This document shows positions 10,685-18,894 of a stretch of DNA of 64,000 nt, in pieces. This DNA comes from Candidatus Didemnitutus sp. Its GTDB lineage: Bacteria > Verrucomicrobiota > Verrucomicrobiia > Opitutales > Opitutaceae. The stretch lies in contig JAHCAY010000001.1 in NCBI GenBank assembly GCA_019634575.1, positions 3,286,001 to 3,350,000 of the forward strand, in the 5' to 3' direction. The translations under genes were made by a program, and so were the position numbers. Numbering within the stretch: the first letter of the stretch is position 1; each line of letters starts with the position of its first letter. Under the pieces are notes generated by a model. It saw only the letters and a program-made list of their open reading frames with translations, did no database searches and was not told the origin of the DNA.

Positions 10685-11404
10685 ATGAGCAACGTCCCTT
10701 CCGCCACTCCCCCGCATGACCCGGCCAACCCGCCGCCGCCCGCCGGCGCCGATGCTTTCGCCGCCGACGTGCAGACCTTCTGGGAGAAGAACCGCTCGTT
10801 CGTCCTCGTCCTCGTCGCCGCTGTGCTGCTCGGCCTGATCGGCCGCGAAGGCTGGCAATGGTTCCAGACGTCGCACGAACAGAGCGTGCAGGAGGAATAC
10901 GTGAAGGCGGGCGACAATGTCGGCTCGCTCGCGAAGTTCGCGGCCGCGAACAAGGGCCACGCGCTCGCCGGCGTCGCGTTGCTGCGCGTCGCGGACGACA
11001 ACTACACGAAGAACGATTTCAAGTCCGCCGCCGCCAACTATACCCAGGCGACCGAGACGCTCGCGAGCGACGCGCTGAAATCGCGCGCCAAGCTCGGCGC
11101 CGCCATGAGCCAGATCGCCGGCGGCGATCGCACCGCCGGCGAGGCGGCGCTCAAGGCCATCAGCGCGGACACCAAAGCCGTCGCCGCGACCCGCGCCGAA
11201 GCCGCCTATCATCTCGCCGTGCTCCTGAAGGACGCCGGTCGCGCCGACGATGCCAGGAAGGCCATCGAGGACGTGAAGAAGATCGAGGCTAACGGCCTCT
11301 GGGCGCAGCGTGCGTTCGCGCTCAGCGCGCAGCTCGATGCCGGCAAACCCGCCGCTCCCGCCACGACCGCCGCGCCGACGGTGGAGTTCAAGCCGAAGGG
11401 CTGA
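10685..11404 (+). CDS. Membrane-anchored tetratricopeptide (YfgM-like) protein
   Basis: 239 residues. A Pro-rich cytoplasmic N-terminus is followed by one transmembrane helix (about residues 38-56, VLVLVAAVLLGLIG). A periplasmic alpha-helical repeat region follows, with TPR-type units such as FKSAAANYTQATET and AEAAYHLAVLLKDAGRADDARKAIED. Topology and repeats resemble the TPR_21/YfgM family, which in E. coli contacts SecYEG and periplasmic chaperones; a chaperone-docking role is inferred. Ala/Lys-rich throughout, with a low-complexity Ala/Pro/Thr C-terminus. It is followed by a heptamer repeat and a terminator. Confidence 0.7.
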   Translation: MSNVPSATPPHDPANPPPPAGADAFAADVQTFWEKNRSFVLVLVAAVLLGLIGREGWQWFQTSHEQSVQEEYVKAGDNVGSLAKFAAANKGHALAGVALLRVADDNYTKNDFKSAAANYTQATETLASDALKSRAKLGAAMSQIAGGDRTAGEAALKAISADTKAVAATRAEAAYHLAVLLKDAGRADDARKAIEDVKKIEANGLWAQRAFALSAQLDAGKPAAPATTAAPTVEFKPKG

Positions 11405-11407
11405 ACG

Positions 11408-11442
11408 AAGCGGCAAGCGAAAAGCTTTAAGCGATAAGCAGG
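11408..11442 (+). repeat. Five tandem degenerate heptamers (AAGCNNN)
   Basis: Immediately after the TPR gene stop, five contiguous 7-nt units each begin AAGC (for example AAGCGAA, AAGCTTT, AAGCGAT). The last unit overlaps the first base of the terminator stem. Confidence 0.75.
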
Positions 11443-11464
11443 GCGGCCCACGGGCCGCCTTTTT
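11442..11464 (+). terminator. Rho-independent terminator after TPR gene
   Basis: Stem GGCGGCCC (11442-11449) with GGGCCGCC (11452-11459), then TTTTT. Confidence 0.85.
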
Positions 11465-11577
11465 GTTGGGCGTGCGTGAGCGGAGGGATGAGGCTGTCGC
11501 CCCAGCGCGGTCAGGCACGGGTCGTCGACCTTTATCCGAAAAGGTGCCGCGCGACGACGTGAGGGGTGCTGGGGGCA

Positions 11578-11604
11578 GAAAAAAGCCCGCCGAAAACCGG
11601 CGGG
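11578..11604 (-). terminator. Rho-independent terminator for the minus-strand PEP-CTERM gene
   Basis: On the minus strand GCCCGCCG-TTTT-CGGCGGGC (11604-11585) is followed by a run of T (plus-strand A at 11578-11584). It lies 28 nt beyond the stop of the gene at 11633-12325. Confidence 0.88.
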
Positions 11605-11632
11605 CAGAAAATGAGGATCGAGCTACAGCGTC

Positions 11633-12325
11633 TTAGTTTTTGAGTGCCAGCACACGCTGACGCCGCCGGTGCCACATCACGCCGCCGAGCGCGCAGGCAC
11701 CGGCAAGGGCGGCGTAGGTGGACGGCTCAGGAACGGCGGAGGCGGACGTAGAACCGCTAATGATCAAGTCGTCTATTTTAAGCGTGGGAGTGTTGTTTGC
11801 GGCTCCTGTCGCGTAAATGCGAAGCGTCGTTGCGCTTGAAAACGCCGATAAGGTTATCGAGGTCGATCCGGTAGCATGCCAATTTGTGTCAGCTGTAACG
11901 AACGAGCCTGTGGCAATCGCGCTCCCGTAATTATCGGCACTAGACTTGAGAGTGAAAGCAGTAGGACCAGAGGTGCTGCTTTCTTTGTATCCGAACGATA
12001 AAGTGGTTATGGTCACAGTTTGTCCGGCAGCCGGAGTTATGGTCAGTTCGAAATAATTCCCTGTGCTACCCCATCCGTTGCCGCCAGCGCCGTAGTAGCT
12101 ACCGGATGCTCCTGTATAGCCAGATGATACGGGGCTAGAATTGCTCACTGTCAAACCCACCAACGAACTCATGGCACTGCCTGTGAGATTAGAATCTACT
12201 GTTGTCGGTGACGCAGTGTTTCCCGTGAACGAGTAGGTCAATAGAGCCGTTTGCGCGCTGGTGGAAATTGCCATCAAAGCTGTGCTGAGTGCGAGCGTGC
12301 GGCGGAAAAACGAAACGGGGGACAT
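11633..12325 (-). CDS. PEP-CTERM sorting-domain secreted protein
   Basis: 230 residues with a signal peptide (cleavage probably after ISTSAQ), a Ser/Thr/Gly-rich beta-sandwich-like body, and a clear exosortase tail. The tail is VPEPSTYAALAGA, a hydrophobic helix, then HRRRQR. In the known system exosortase (EpsH/XrtA) cleaves at the PEP motif and transfers the protein to the envelope or exopolysaccharide. No exosortase gene is in this window. The body is visibly richer in A/T than neighbouring genes, which is common in surface proteins and may reflect different codon constraint or transfer. No enzymatic domain recognised. Confidence 0.85.
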   Translation of the reverse strand: MSPVSFFRRTLALSTALMAISTSAQTALLTYSFTGNTASPTTVDSNLTGSAMSSLVGLTVSNSSPVSSGYTGASGSYYGAGGNGWGSTGNYFELTITPAAGQTVTITTLSFGYKESSTSGPTAFTLKSSADNYGSAIATGSFVTADTNWHATGSTSITLSAFSSATTLRIYATGAANNTPTLKIDDLIISGSTSASAVPEPSTYAALAGACALGGVMWHRRRQRVLALKN

Positions 12326-12555
12326 GACGGAGGGGGCGAGAAGTGTGCGTTGTCAGTCGAAGAGGCCAAAATCCACGACTGAGGAGTTGGTAATGGAGCG
12401 GTGATTTTCTTGCACGCCTTTTCTCGATGGGAACCCAGTGTCGAGCCGAGCGGGATAAGGATCACGGGAGGCGGGCCGACGCGAAATGCAGGAACCGCGC
12501 CAGCGCCTCCCCCTTGACTATCGCGACGGGATGGACTCCGCTGTCGGCCGGTCGC

Positions 12556-12632
12556 CGGGGTGTAGCTTAGCCTGGTAGAGCGCCTGGTTTGGGACCAGGA
12601 GGTCGCGAGTTCGAATCTCGCCGCCCCGACCA
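12556..12632 (+). tRNA. tRNA-Pro(TGG), CCA encoded
   Basis: 77-nt cloverleaf: acceptor CGGGGTG, D-arm AGCTTAGCCTGGTAGAGC, anticodon stem CCTGG/CCAGG around loop TTTGGGA (anticodon TGG), T-arm GCGAGTTCGAATCTCGC, 3' end GACCA. No gene is visible in the 230 nt before it. Confidence 0.96.
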
Positions 12633-12842
12633 AGTTTCACGCTGTGCGGCACGGAGTGCTGGCGTCGGCTACTGCTTGCATGAGCGCGCGCCGGCGGCGT
12701 GAGTGTCGCGGATTTTGGCGTAGATGCGGCGGGTTTGCGCAGGTGGCGGAGCGCCAGTGGGTTTGGGAACGATTCTGTGAACAAATGCTTCTTGCCTCAC
12801 TGGGAGGCCCCTCCTACACAAGTTTCCTCACTCTCTCACCAA

Positions 12843-13376
12843 ATGGACACTCTTTCCCGCGATAGCAGCTCCAGCTCCAGCAATATCGTGCCGATGATCG
12901 GCGCGTTCACCGGCGTCATCGGCCTCCTCTTGGCCGTGGTCGCTTTGGTTCAACTTTCCACGGTCAAAAAGACCTTGGCCGCGCACGGCGATGAAATCGC
13001 CAAGATCGCGACGATCGAGAACGAGGTCCGCTCGAACGCCTCCAAGACCGAGGGCGACATGAAGAATCTGCGCGACGGCGTGCAGAACGCCCTCAACCAG
13101 GTCGGCACCGAGATCGGCGCCATCCGCGCGCAGCTGACGAAGATGGAAGAGGCGATGAAGAAGCCCGCTCCGGTCGCCGGTGGCAAGGGCGGCAAAGCCG
13201 CTCCGACGGGTGTCAAGAACGCCGACGGCACCTACACGGTCGCCAAGGGTGACGGCCTCTCCGCCATCGCGCGCAAGTTCGGCACCAGCGTCGACGCGCT
13301 CCTCGCCGAAAATCCCGGCCTGAATCCGAACAAGATGCACATCGGCCAGAAGATCAAGCTGCCGGCCGGCAAGTAA
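12843..13376 (+). CDS. Membrane-anchored LysM-domain protein
   Basis: 177 residues from ATG 12843. A Ser-rich start is followed by one transmembrane helix (about 15-40, VPMIGAFTGVIGLLLAVVAL) and a coiled-coil stretch (about 45-105). A Gly/Lys-rich linker follows, then one C-terminal LysM domain (TYTVAKGDGLSAIARKFG to MHIGQKIKLPAG). LysM binds GlcNAc-containing glycans, so the protein probably tethers the inner membrane to peptidoglycan. Longer in-frame starts upstream would add an unrelated low-quality extension overlapping the tRNA-Pro flank. A strong terminator follows. Confidence 0.85.
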   Translation: MDTLSRDSSSSSSNIVPMIGAFTGVIGLLLAVVALVQLSTVKKTLAAHGDEIAKIATIENEVRSNASKTEGDMKNLRDGVQNALNQVGTEIGAIRAQLTKMEEAMKKPAPVAGGKGGKAAPTGVKNADGTYTVAKGDGLSAIARKFGTSVDALLAENPGLNPNKMHIGQKIKLPAGK

Positions 13377-13397
13377 GCGGATCCATCGATCAATTTC

Positions 13398-13428
13398 AAA
13401 AAGCCTCCGCGCGAGCGGGGGCTTTTTT
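13398..13428 (+). terminator. Rho-independent terminator after LysM gene
   Basis: Stem AAGCCTCCGC (13401-13410), loop GCGA, stem GCGGGGGCTT (13415-13424) with a TTTTTT run. Confidence 0.88.
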
Positions 13429-13624
13429 GTTTTCCGAGCCGAGCCGCGAAGAAGTGACGTGAGGTAGCGGATTCGGTGAACGCGACGAGTTCTCGGCGCG
13501 AAGCGGAGTCCGTGCCTTGTCGGCGAAGTGCGTCCGCTCGGTGGCGATGTGCGGCGCGCGACTGCGGTGCGTGGCGGAGCACTCGCCGCTTGTCACTCGG
13601 CGTGGCGCGCCTTTTTCTGCGCCG

Positions 13625-14194
13625 ATGAGTTCACCGGAAAAACCGCAGCGCTGGAAAAAACTCGGAGCGCGTCCTGTCGCGCACACGCGCATCTTCGACG
13701 TGGAGAGCGTGGATTTCCAGCACCCGACGCATCCGGCGCCGCGCGATTTTTTCCTGATCAACGCGCCGGACTGGGTGAACGTCGTCGCGCTCACGCCGCA
13801 GCACGAGATCGTGCTGGTGCGGCAATTCCGCTTCGGCACGAACGACATCTCGCTCGAAATTCCCGGCGGCGTGATCGAGCGGGGCGAAGCGCCGCTCGCG
13901 GCCGCGGTGCGCGAGCTCGCGGAGGAGACCGGTTACGTCGGCGAGAACGTGCGCCTGCTCGGCTCGGTGCATCCGAATCCCGCGATGCAGACCAATCGCT
14001 GCCATCTCGTGCTGGTCGAGAACGCGCGCCGCACGAGCGAGCTCGCGTGGGACCCGAACGAGGAATTCGAGATTCTCGCGCTGCCGGTGGAGGAGGTCTA
14101 TGCGCGCGCCTATCGCGGCGAGATCACGCATTCGCTCGTGCTCGACGGGTTGCTGCTGTTTCGTCCGCATTGGGAGAAATTGCGCGGAAAGTGA
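13625..14194 (+). CDS. Nudix hydrolase, ADP-ribose pyrophosphatase-like
   Basis: 189 residues from ATG 13625. It contains a complete Nudix box GGVIERGEAPLAAAVRELAEETG (given here in two parts: GGVIERGE, then REL-EE-TGY), which coordinates Mg for cleavage of nucleoside diphosphate-X substrates. The flanking pattern (VALTPQHEIVLVRQFRFG before and LLGSVHPNPAMQTNR after) matches the ADP-ribose/ADP-sugar pyrophosphatase branch. Substrate is inferred from this pattern only. Transcription direction matches the following gene, with a 147-nt gap. Confidence 0.85.
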   Translation: MSSPEKPQRWKKLGARPVAHTRIFDVESVDFQHPTHPAPRDFFLINAPDWVNVVALTPQHEIVLVRQFRFGTNDISLEIPGGVIERGEAPLAAAVRELAEETGYVGENVRLLGSVHPNPAMQTNRCHLVLVENARRTSELAWDPNEEFEILALPVEEVYARAYRGEITHSLVLDGLLLFRPHWEKLRGK

Positions 14195-14341
14195 ATCGCA
14201 CGGGCGGTGCGTCGCTCGTGGCGCGCGGCGAGAGCGAAACTGTCCTGTCCGCTCGCGAGGGCGGCTGATTTCCGGCGCGGCGAATAGGACGGGTGCGTCG
14301 TTTGACATTAACCCGGGGCGGCTTTTACTGCGCCATCCCCA

Positions 14342-15616
14342 ATGGAAAGCGCCGTGTCCACGCCCGCGTTCGCCAACTCGACCGACTCGCTCGGCGAGGT
14401 GGATGACTGTCGCCTCCCGGCGACGCTCGAAAACGAAATCCGCGCGATCTACGCGCGCAGCCCACTCTACGCGGAGCGTTTCCCGCTGCACCGCGAAGCG
14501 TTGCAGTGGTCGTGCTATCGCGAGATCCCGCCGCTGACGAAACAGGAGATCGTGCAGCGCGGGCACACGGCGTTCTTCGCGGACTATCGCGAGATCGAGC
14601 GGGGATTCGCGCAGAAAAAATTCGAATACGAGCACACCTCGGGCACGACGAGCGGGCCGATGACGGTCGTGATGGAAGATGGCTGGTGGAACGCGCAGAC
14701 GCGCCGCGCCTATCTCGCACATCCGGTGCTGGCGCAGTATGTCGACCGGCCGTATCGCAAGTGCGTCCTCGCGCCGGTCGGCTGCTCGAGTAATCTCTGC
14801 CCTTACGAGGACCATCCGTTTCCGCACCGGTATTTCGACGGCACGGTCTACCTCAATCTCTCGAGCGATCCGTTCGCGTTCCCCGAGGGCGAATGGGAGC
14901 GCATCGTGCGCGAGTTGCAGGCGGTGCAGCCGGAGGTGCTCGAGGGTGAGCCGGTTTATCTCTCGCTGCTCGCGCGCGCGCTGAAGCGCCGGCACATCGC
15001 GGTGCCGAGCGTGAAGACGGTGATTCTCACCTACGGCAAGGCGAGCCTGCAGCACAGCCGGCGCATCGCGGAAACGTTCCCGGGCGCGGCGCAGGTCGAT
15101 CTCTACGGCTCGACCGAGGCGGGTTATCTTTTCGTGGGCGATGCGTTCCGTGATAACCTGCGGGTGGTCGAGGCGAACTGTTTCATCGAGCTCGCGCCGT
15201 GGCGCGCGGAGTCGGATCCGGACGCGTTTCAGATCTACGTGACGACGCGCGATCGCGTGGCGATGCCGCTGTTGCGTTATCACACGGGCGACATCGTGCG
15301 GCGCACGGCGACGGGCTACCGGATTCTCGGACGCGAGAAGGATCTGCACACGCGCGGCGATGGCGTCGTCGTGTCGGCGTTCGAGGTCGATCAGGTGATG
15401 CCGGCGGAGTTCCAGTGCTGGCACTGGAGTCTCGTGCAGGTCTCGGAGCAGCGGTGGGAGTTGCAGTATGTCGCCGATGCGGTGGCGCCGGACGGTTTTG
15501 CGGAGAAGATCGCCGCGGTGCTCGGCGACGGGGCGCGCGTGACGTTGTTCCGCCGCAAGTTCATCCAGCCGGCGGCGAGCGGGAAATTCGCGCTGCTGAA
15601 GCCGCTTGCAAAATAG
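14342..15616 (+). CDS. PaaK-like adenylate-forming enzyme (ANL superfamily)
   Basis: 424 residues. Adenylation motifs are visible in order: HTSGTTSGP (98-106, the phosphate-binding loop), YGSTEAGY (A5), YHTGDIV (A7), GREKD (A8) and a C-terminal GKFALL with the conserved Lys. Length and motif style fit phenylacetate-CoA ligase-type (PaaK) enzymes. The acid activated is unknown because no pathway genes are adjacent. It ends 5 nt before the stop of a convergent PEP-CTERM gene. Confidence 0.8.
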   Translation: MESAVSTPAFANSTDSLGEVDDCRLPATLENEIRAIYARSPLYAERFPLHREALQWSCYREIPPLTKQEIVQRGHTAFFADYREIERGFAQKKFEYEHTSGTTSGPMTVVMEDGWWNAQTRRAYLAHPVLAQYVDRPYRKCVLAPVGCSSNLCPYEDHPFPHRYFDGTVYLNLSSDPFAFPEGEWERIVRELQAVQPEVLEGEPVYLSLLARALKRRHIAVPSVKTVILTYGKASLQHSRRIAETFPGAAQVDLYGSTEAGYLFVGDAFRDNLRVVEANCFIELAPWRAESDPDAFQIYVTTRDRVAMPLLRYHTGDIVRRTATGYRILGREKDLHTRGDGVVVSAFEVDQVMPAEFQCWHWSLVQVSEQRWELQYVADAVAPDGFAEKIAAVLGDGARVTLFRRKFIQPAASGKFALLKPLAK

Positions 15617-15621
15617 GCCGC

Positions 15622-16725
15622 TCAGAGCGCGGCCGGTTTACCGGACTGGGCGCGCCAGCGACGGAGGCCGAAAATCGCGAGGCCGGCGCCGAGGAGAAGG
15701 GCGCCGTAGGTCGAGGGCTCGGGGACGGGACGGGAGATTTGTGCGCCAAAGCCCATGAAATCCATGTTGCCCCACGTGGTCGGGTCGGTGTCCGTGCGGT
15801 AGACGCCGCTGTTGTTCCAATTCACGAGATCGGACGCGGTGCTGGCGGTGACGTCGCCGGCCATGAGGGAGTAGCCGTAGATGGTCTGGCCGACGGAGAG
15901 GCCGAGGTCGGTGAAGCGGATGAGAATGCCGACGAGGTAGAGGTCGCTGCTGTTCGGCGTGCCGCTGTTGGTGTCGAGCGTGGCGATGGATTGGCCGCTG
16001 GCGAGGTTGTCGCCGTTGGTGGTGGTGGAGCGGAGGTATTTGGCGTTGGAGCCGTCGGGCGTGGCGACGGGATTGCCGAAAGTATCGGGCTGGATGAGCA
16101 GGCCGGTGTTCGCGTAGGTGGTGGGCGCGTTGGTGGCGCCGTTGACGGTGCCGACGGACGTGAAGGCGGCGATGCGGAAGCCGTCGCCGAAATTGCCGAC
16201 GTTTTCCAGGTCGAAGAAGACGACGGCGTCGCCCTCCTGCACGGTGTAGCCGCCGGCGAAGTAGAAATCGATGCGCTCGATGTTCGAGTTGGTGGAGCCA
16301 GAGCCGTTCGCGAAGGGGTTGCGGAGGCCTTGCGAGAGGTCGTTGCTGAGCATGACCTCGGAAAGCGTTGGTGTGGTGTCGCCTTTGCCGAGCACGGTGG
16401 CGCTGCCGCCGCTGGTGGACGAGTATTGGTAGAAGACGGTCGAGTTGTTCGGATTGCCGGCGCCGGTGTTGCGGCGGAAGTTCACGGCGCTGGCGAGCGG
16501 GCCGTTGAAGTTGTAGGTGCCGAGCGAACTGGAGATGTATTCGACGGGCGTGTAGGTGTTGTTGTAGGTGATGTTGCCGGCGGTGCGATTCGTCGTGTCG
16601 ACCGTGGTGCCGTAATCGACGGCGGTCACCGCAACCTGTCCGATGGCGCGGAGAGCGAGCGCGCCCGCGACCAAGCTCGCGCAGAGGGCGCGGCGAAGGC
16701 GGAGAGGCGGGCGGCTGAATTCCAT
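15622..16725 (-). CDS. PEP-CTERM protein, tandem paralogue A
   Basis: 367 residues with a signal peptide (cleavage near ALRAIGQ), a Ser/Thr/Asn/Gly-rich body, and a canonical exosortase tail: RPVPEPSTYGALLLGAG, hydrophobic helix, LRRWRAQ. It is closely related over its whole body to the next gene at 16850-17986 (shared blocks FRRNTGAGNPN, LSEVMLSNDL, IRFTDLGLSVGQTIYGY). The conserved body looks like a calcium- or glycan-associated beta-sandwich, but no named domain is recognised. Probably exported and sorted to the envelope by an exosortase encoded elsewhere. Confidence 0.85.
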   Translation of the reverse strand: MEFSRPPLRLRRALCASLVAGALALRAIGQVAVTAVDYGTTVDTTNRTAGNITYNNTYTPVEYISSSLGTYNFNGPLASAVNFRRNTGAGNPNNSTVFYQYSSTSGGSATVLGKGDTTPTLSEVMLSNDLSQGLRNPFANGSGSTNSNIERIDFYFAGGYTVQEGDAVVFFDLENVGNFGDGFRIAAFTSVGTVNGATNAPTTYANTGLLIQPDTFGNPVATPDGSNAKYLRSTTTNGDNLASGQSIATLDTNSGTPNSSDLYLVGILIRFTDLGLSVGQTIYGYSLMAGDVTASTASDLVNWNNSGVYRTDTDPTTWGNMDFMGFGAQISRPVPEPSTYGALLLGAGLAIFGLRRWRAQSGKPAAL

Positions 16726-16849
16726 GCCCCTCGTATGCGGGGGCCGTTTGGTCTAGTCAATTAAATAGGTGAAAACACCCAGATTAAGTCGGGATAATCT
16801 CTGATTCTCTGGGGCCGTATGTGCCTGAATTTCTGTGCGAATTATTTCC

Positions 16850-17986
16850 TTACCTACTTGGAGATAGGATTTTGCGACTCGCTCGACGTCTTTTATGAAG
16901 GGCACCGATCAGGACTCCGAAGGAGAGGAGGGCGCCGCCATAGAATTGGGATTCGGGCACGGCACGGGCGATCGTGCCGCCGAAAGCTGCAAAATCGGCG
17001 TTTCCCCACGTGCTGGAGTCGGTGTCGGTGGAGTAGACGGAGGAGTTGTTCCAGTTGACCAAGTCGCTGCCACTGGACGCGGTGACGTCGCCGGCCATGA
17101 GGGAGTAGCCGTAGATGGTCTGGCCGACGGAGAGGCCGAGGTCGGTGAAGCGGATCAAAATGCCGACGAGGTAGAGGTCGTTGGCGCCGGGGGTGCCGGA
17201 ATTGTAGTCGAGCGAGGTGATCGACTGGTTGCTGGTGAGACTGTCGCCGCTGGTCGAGGTGGAGAGCAGATAGCGCGCGTTCGTGCCGGTGGGAGTGTCG
17301 ACCGCGTCGCCCATCGTGCCGGGCTCGACGAGCAGGCCGGAGTTGGCGTAGGCGGTGGGGGCGTTCGAGACGCCGTTGACCGTGCCGACCGAGGTGTAGG
17401 CGGCGACGCGGAAGCCGTCGCCGTGGTCGCCGTAGTTTTCGAGGTCGAAGAGCACGATGGCATCGTTTTCCTTCACCGTGTAGCCGCCGGAAAAATAGAA
17501 ATCGATGCGCTCGATGTTGGAATTTTCGCTGCCGGAGCCGTTGGCGAAAGGATTCCGCAAGCCTTGGGTGAGGTCGTTGCTGAGCATCACTTCCGAGAGG
17601 GTGGGGCTCGAGTCGCCTTTGCCGTAGACCGAGGCGGTGGTGGTGCCGTTGTTCGAATTGGTGGAGGAATACTGATAGAATACGTTGGCGGTGTTCGGAT
17701 TGCCGGCGCCGGTATTGCGGCGGAAAGACACCGAGCTGGCGGCGGTGCCATTGATCGCGTAGGTGCCGAGCGAGGAGGAGACGTATTCGACGTTCGTGAA
17801 TTGATTGAGGAACGTCAGGTTTCCGGCGGTGCGATCGGTGGTGTTGGTGGTCGTGCCGTAGTCGACCGAGGTGATGGCGACCTGGGCGCTCGTCCGCAGG
17901 CCCAAAGCGAGAGCTCCCACTGCGACCAGCAGTGAGCCGAGTCGACGAAGACTTGGCCGGAGTGAGTTCAACCGCTGGGTTGTCAT
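16850..17986 (-). CDS. PEP-CTERM-like protein, tandem paralogue B, with altered sorting motif
   Basis: 378 residues, full-length paralogue of the gene at 15622-16725, with a signal peptide (cleavage near LRTSAQ) and the same ordered blocks. The C-terminal tail keeps a hydrophobic helix and basic end (LHKRRRASRK), but the motif before it reads VPESQFYG instead of VPEPSTYG, so the proline after PE is lost. It is transcribed towards paralogue A, 124 nt apart. Whether an exosortase still recognises this tail is uncertain; it may be a differently sorted or membrane-retained copy. Confidence 0.8.
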   Translation of the reverse strand: MTTQRLNSLRPSLRRLGSLLVAVGALALGLRTSAQVAITSVDYGTTTNTTDRTAGNLTFLNQFTNVEYVSSSLGTYAINGTAASSVSFRRNTGAGNPNTANVFYQYSSTNSNNGTTTASVYGKGDSSPTLSEVMLSNDLTQGLRNPFANGSGSENSNIERIDFYFSGGYTVKENDAIVLFDLENYGDHGDGFRVAAYTSVGTVNGVSNAPTAYANSGLLVEPGTMGDAVDTPTGTNARYLLSTSTSGDSLTSNQSITSLDYNSGTPGANDLYLVGILIRFTDLGLSVGQTIYGYSLMAGDVTASSGSDLVNWNNSSVYSTDTDSSTWGNADFAAFGGTIARAVPESQFYGGALLSFGVLIGALHKRRRASRKILSPSR

Positions 17987-18189
17987 CGGCGCGGTTCGCG
18001 ATGGACTTGAGCGGTTTCTGGCGTGGTGGATTCGTGGCGACGGCTCTTCTTGTCGGGGTTAGGGAGCCTAATAAAGCCGGCCGGCCCAAATTGGTCCGGG
18101 CGGCGCACTTTACATCCGGCAGGTGCGTTGGTTTCTTGCGGTCCACCTCGGCGTCACCCCTCCACGCGCCTTTCGACTCCACTCATGCG

Positions 18190-18882
18190 ATGAACCTCCT
18201 CGGCTCGCTCTTCACGTCATCTATTGGCCGGAAGTTTCTCATGGCGTTCACCGGACTCGTCTTGTTCGGCTTCGTCACGGGACACTTGGTCGGCAACCTC
18301 CAGATCTTCCTCCCGCCGGAGAAGATCAACCACTACGGCCACTTCCTCGAGTCGCTTGGCTCGGCGTTGTGGCTCGTGCGCGCGTTCCTGCTCGCGTGCG
18401 TGGTCGTCCACATCTGGCTCGCGATCCAGCTCACGCTCGAGAATCGCGCCGCGCGCCCCGACGCCTACGGCATCGACAAGGTCAACCGCGCCACGCTCGC
18501 CTCGCGCGTGATGGCCCGCACCGGCATCGTTGTCCTCGCCTTCATCGTCTACCACCTCCTGCACTTCACGATTCGCGCGCAGCACCCCGAATGGAGTCAG
18601 CACACCTACGCGCTCCACGACGGCACGATGGTGCGCGACGTCTACAAGATGGTCGTGCAAGGCTTCAGCAGCGTGCCGGTGTCGGCGTTCTACATCATCG
18701 CCGTCGGTCTGCTCAGCTACCACCTCGCGCACGGCATCTCGTCGATGTTCCAGACCTTCGGCCTCAAGAACGAGAACTGGACGCGCGGCCTCGACGGCTT
18801 CGCCAAGGTTTACTGCTGGGGTTACTTCCTTCTCAACGCCCTCATCCCGATCGCGGTGCTGAGCGGCTACGTCCACCTCTAA
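18190..18882 (+). CDS. sdhC: Succinate dehydrogenase/fumarate reductase cytochrome b subunit
   Basis: 230 residues, five predicted transmembrane helices, with the family start SSIGRKFLMAFTGLVLFGFVTGHL and later HIWLAI, HLLHFTIR and SYHLAHGI. These supply the histidines that ligate two b haems in the single-subunit (Bacillus/Wolinella/Bacteroides-type) anchors. It binds the SdhAB dimer to the membrane and exchanges electrons with quinone. No separate sdhD exists. Start ATG 18190 gives MNLLGSLFTSSIGRKF; the gene is 12 nt upstream of sdhA and clearly co-transcribed. Confidence 0.93.
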   Translation: MNLLGSLFTSSIGRKFLMAFTGLVLFGFVTGHLVGNLQIFLPPEKINHYGHFLESLGSALWLVRAFLLACVVVHIWLAIQLTLENRAARPDAYGIDKVNRATLASRVMARTGIVVLAFIVYHLLHFTIRAQHPEWSQHTYALHDGTMVRDVYKMVVQGFSSVPVSAFYIIAVGLLSYHLAHGISSMFQTFGLKNENWTRGLDGFAKVYCWGYFLLNALIPIAVLSGYVHL

Positions 18883-18894
18883 GCCTTTTCCGCC

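Noticed and set aside
13631..15424. Minus-strand open frame opposite Nudix and PaaK-like genes
   Set aside because: No motifs; the plus-strand genes have complete catalytic signatures.
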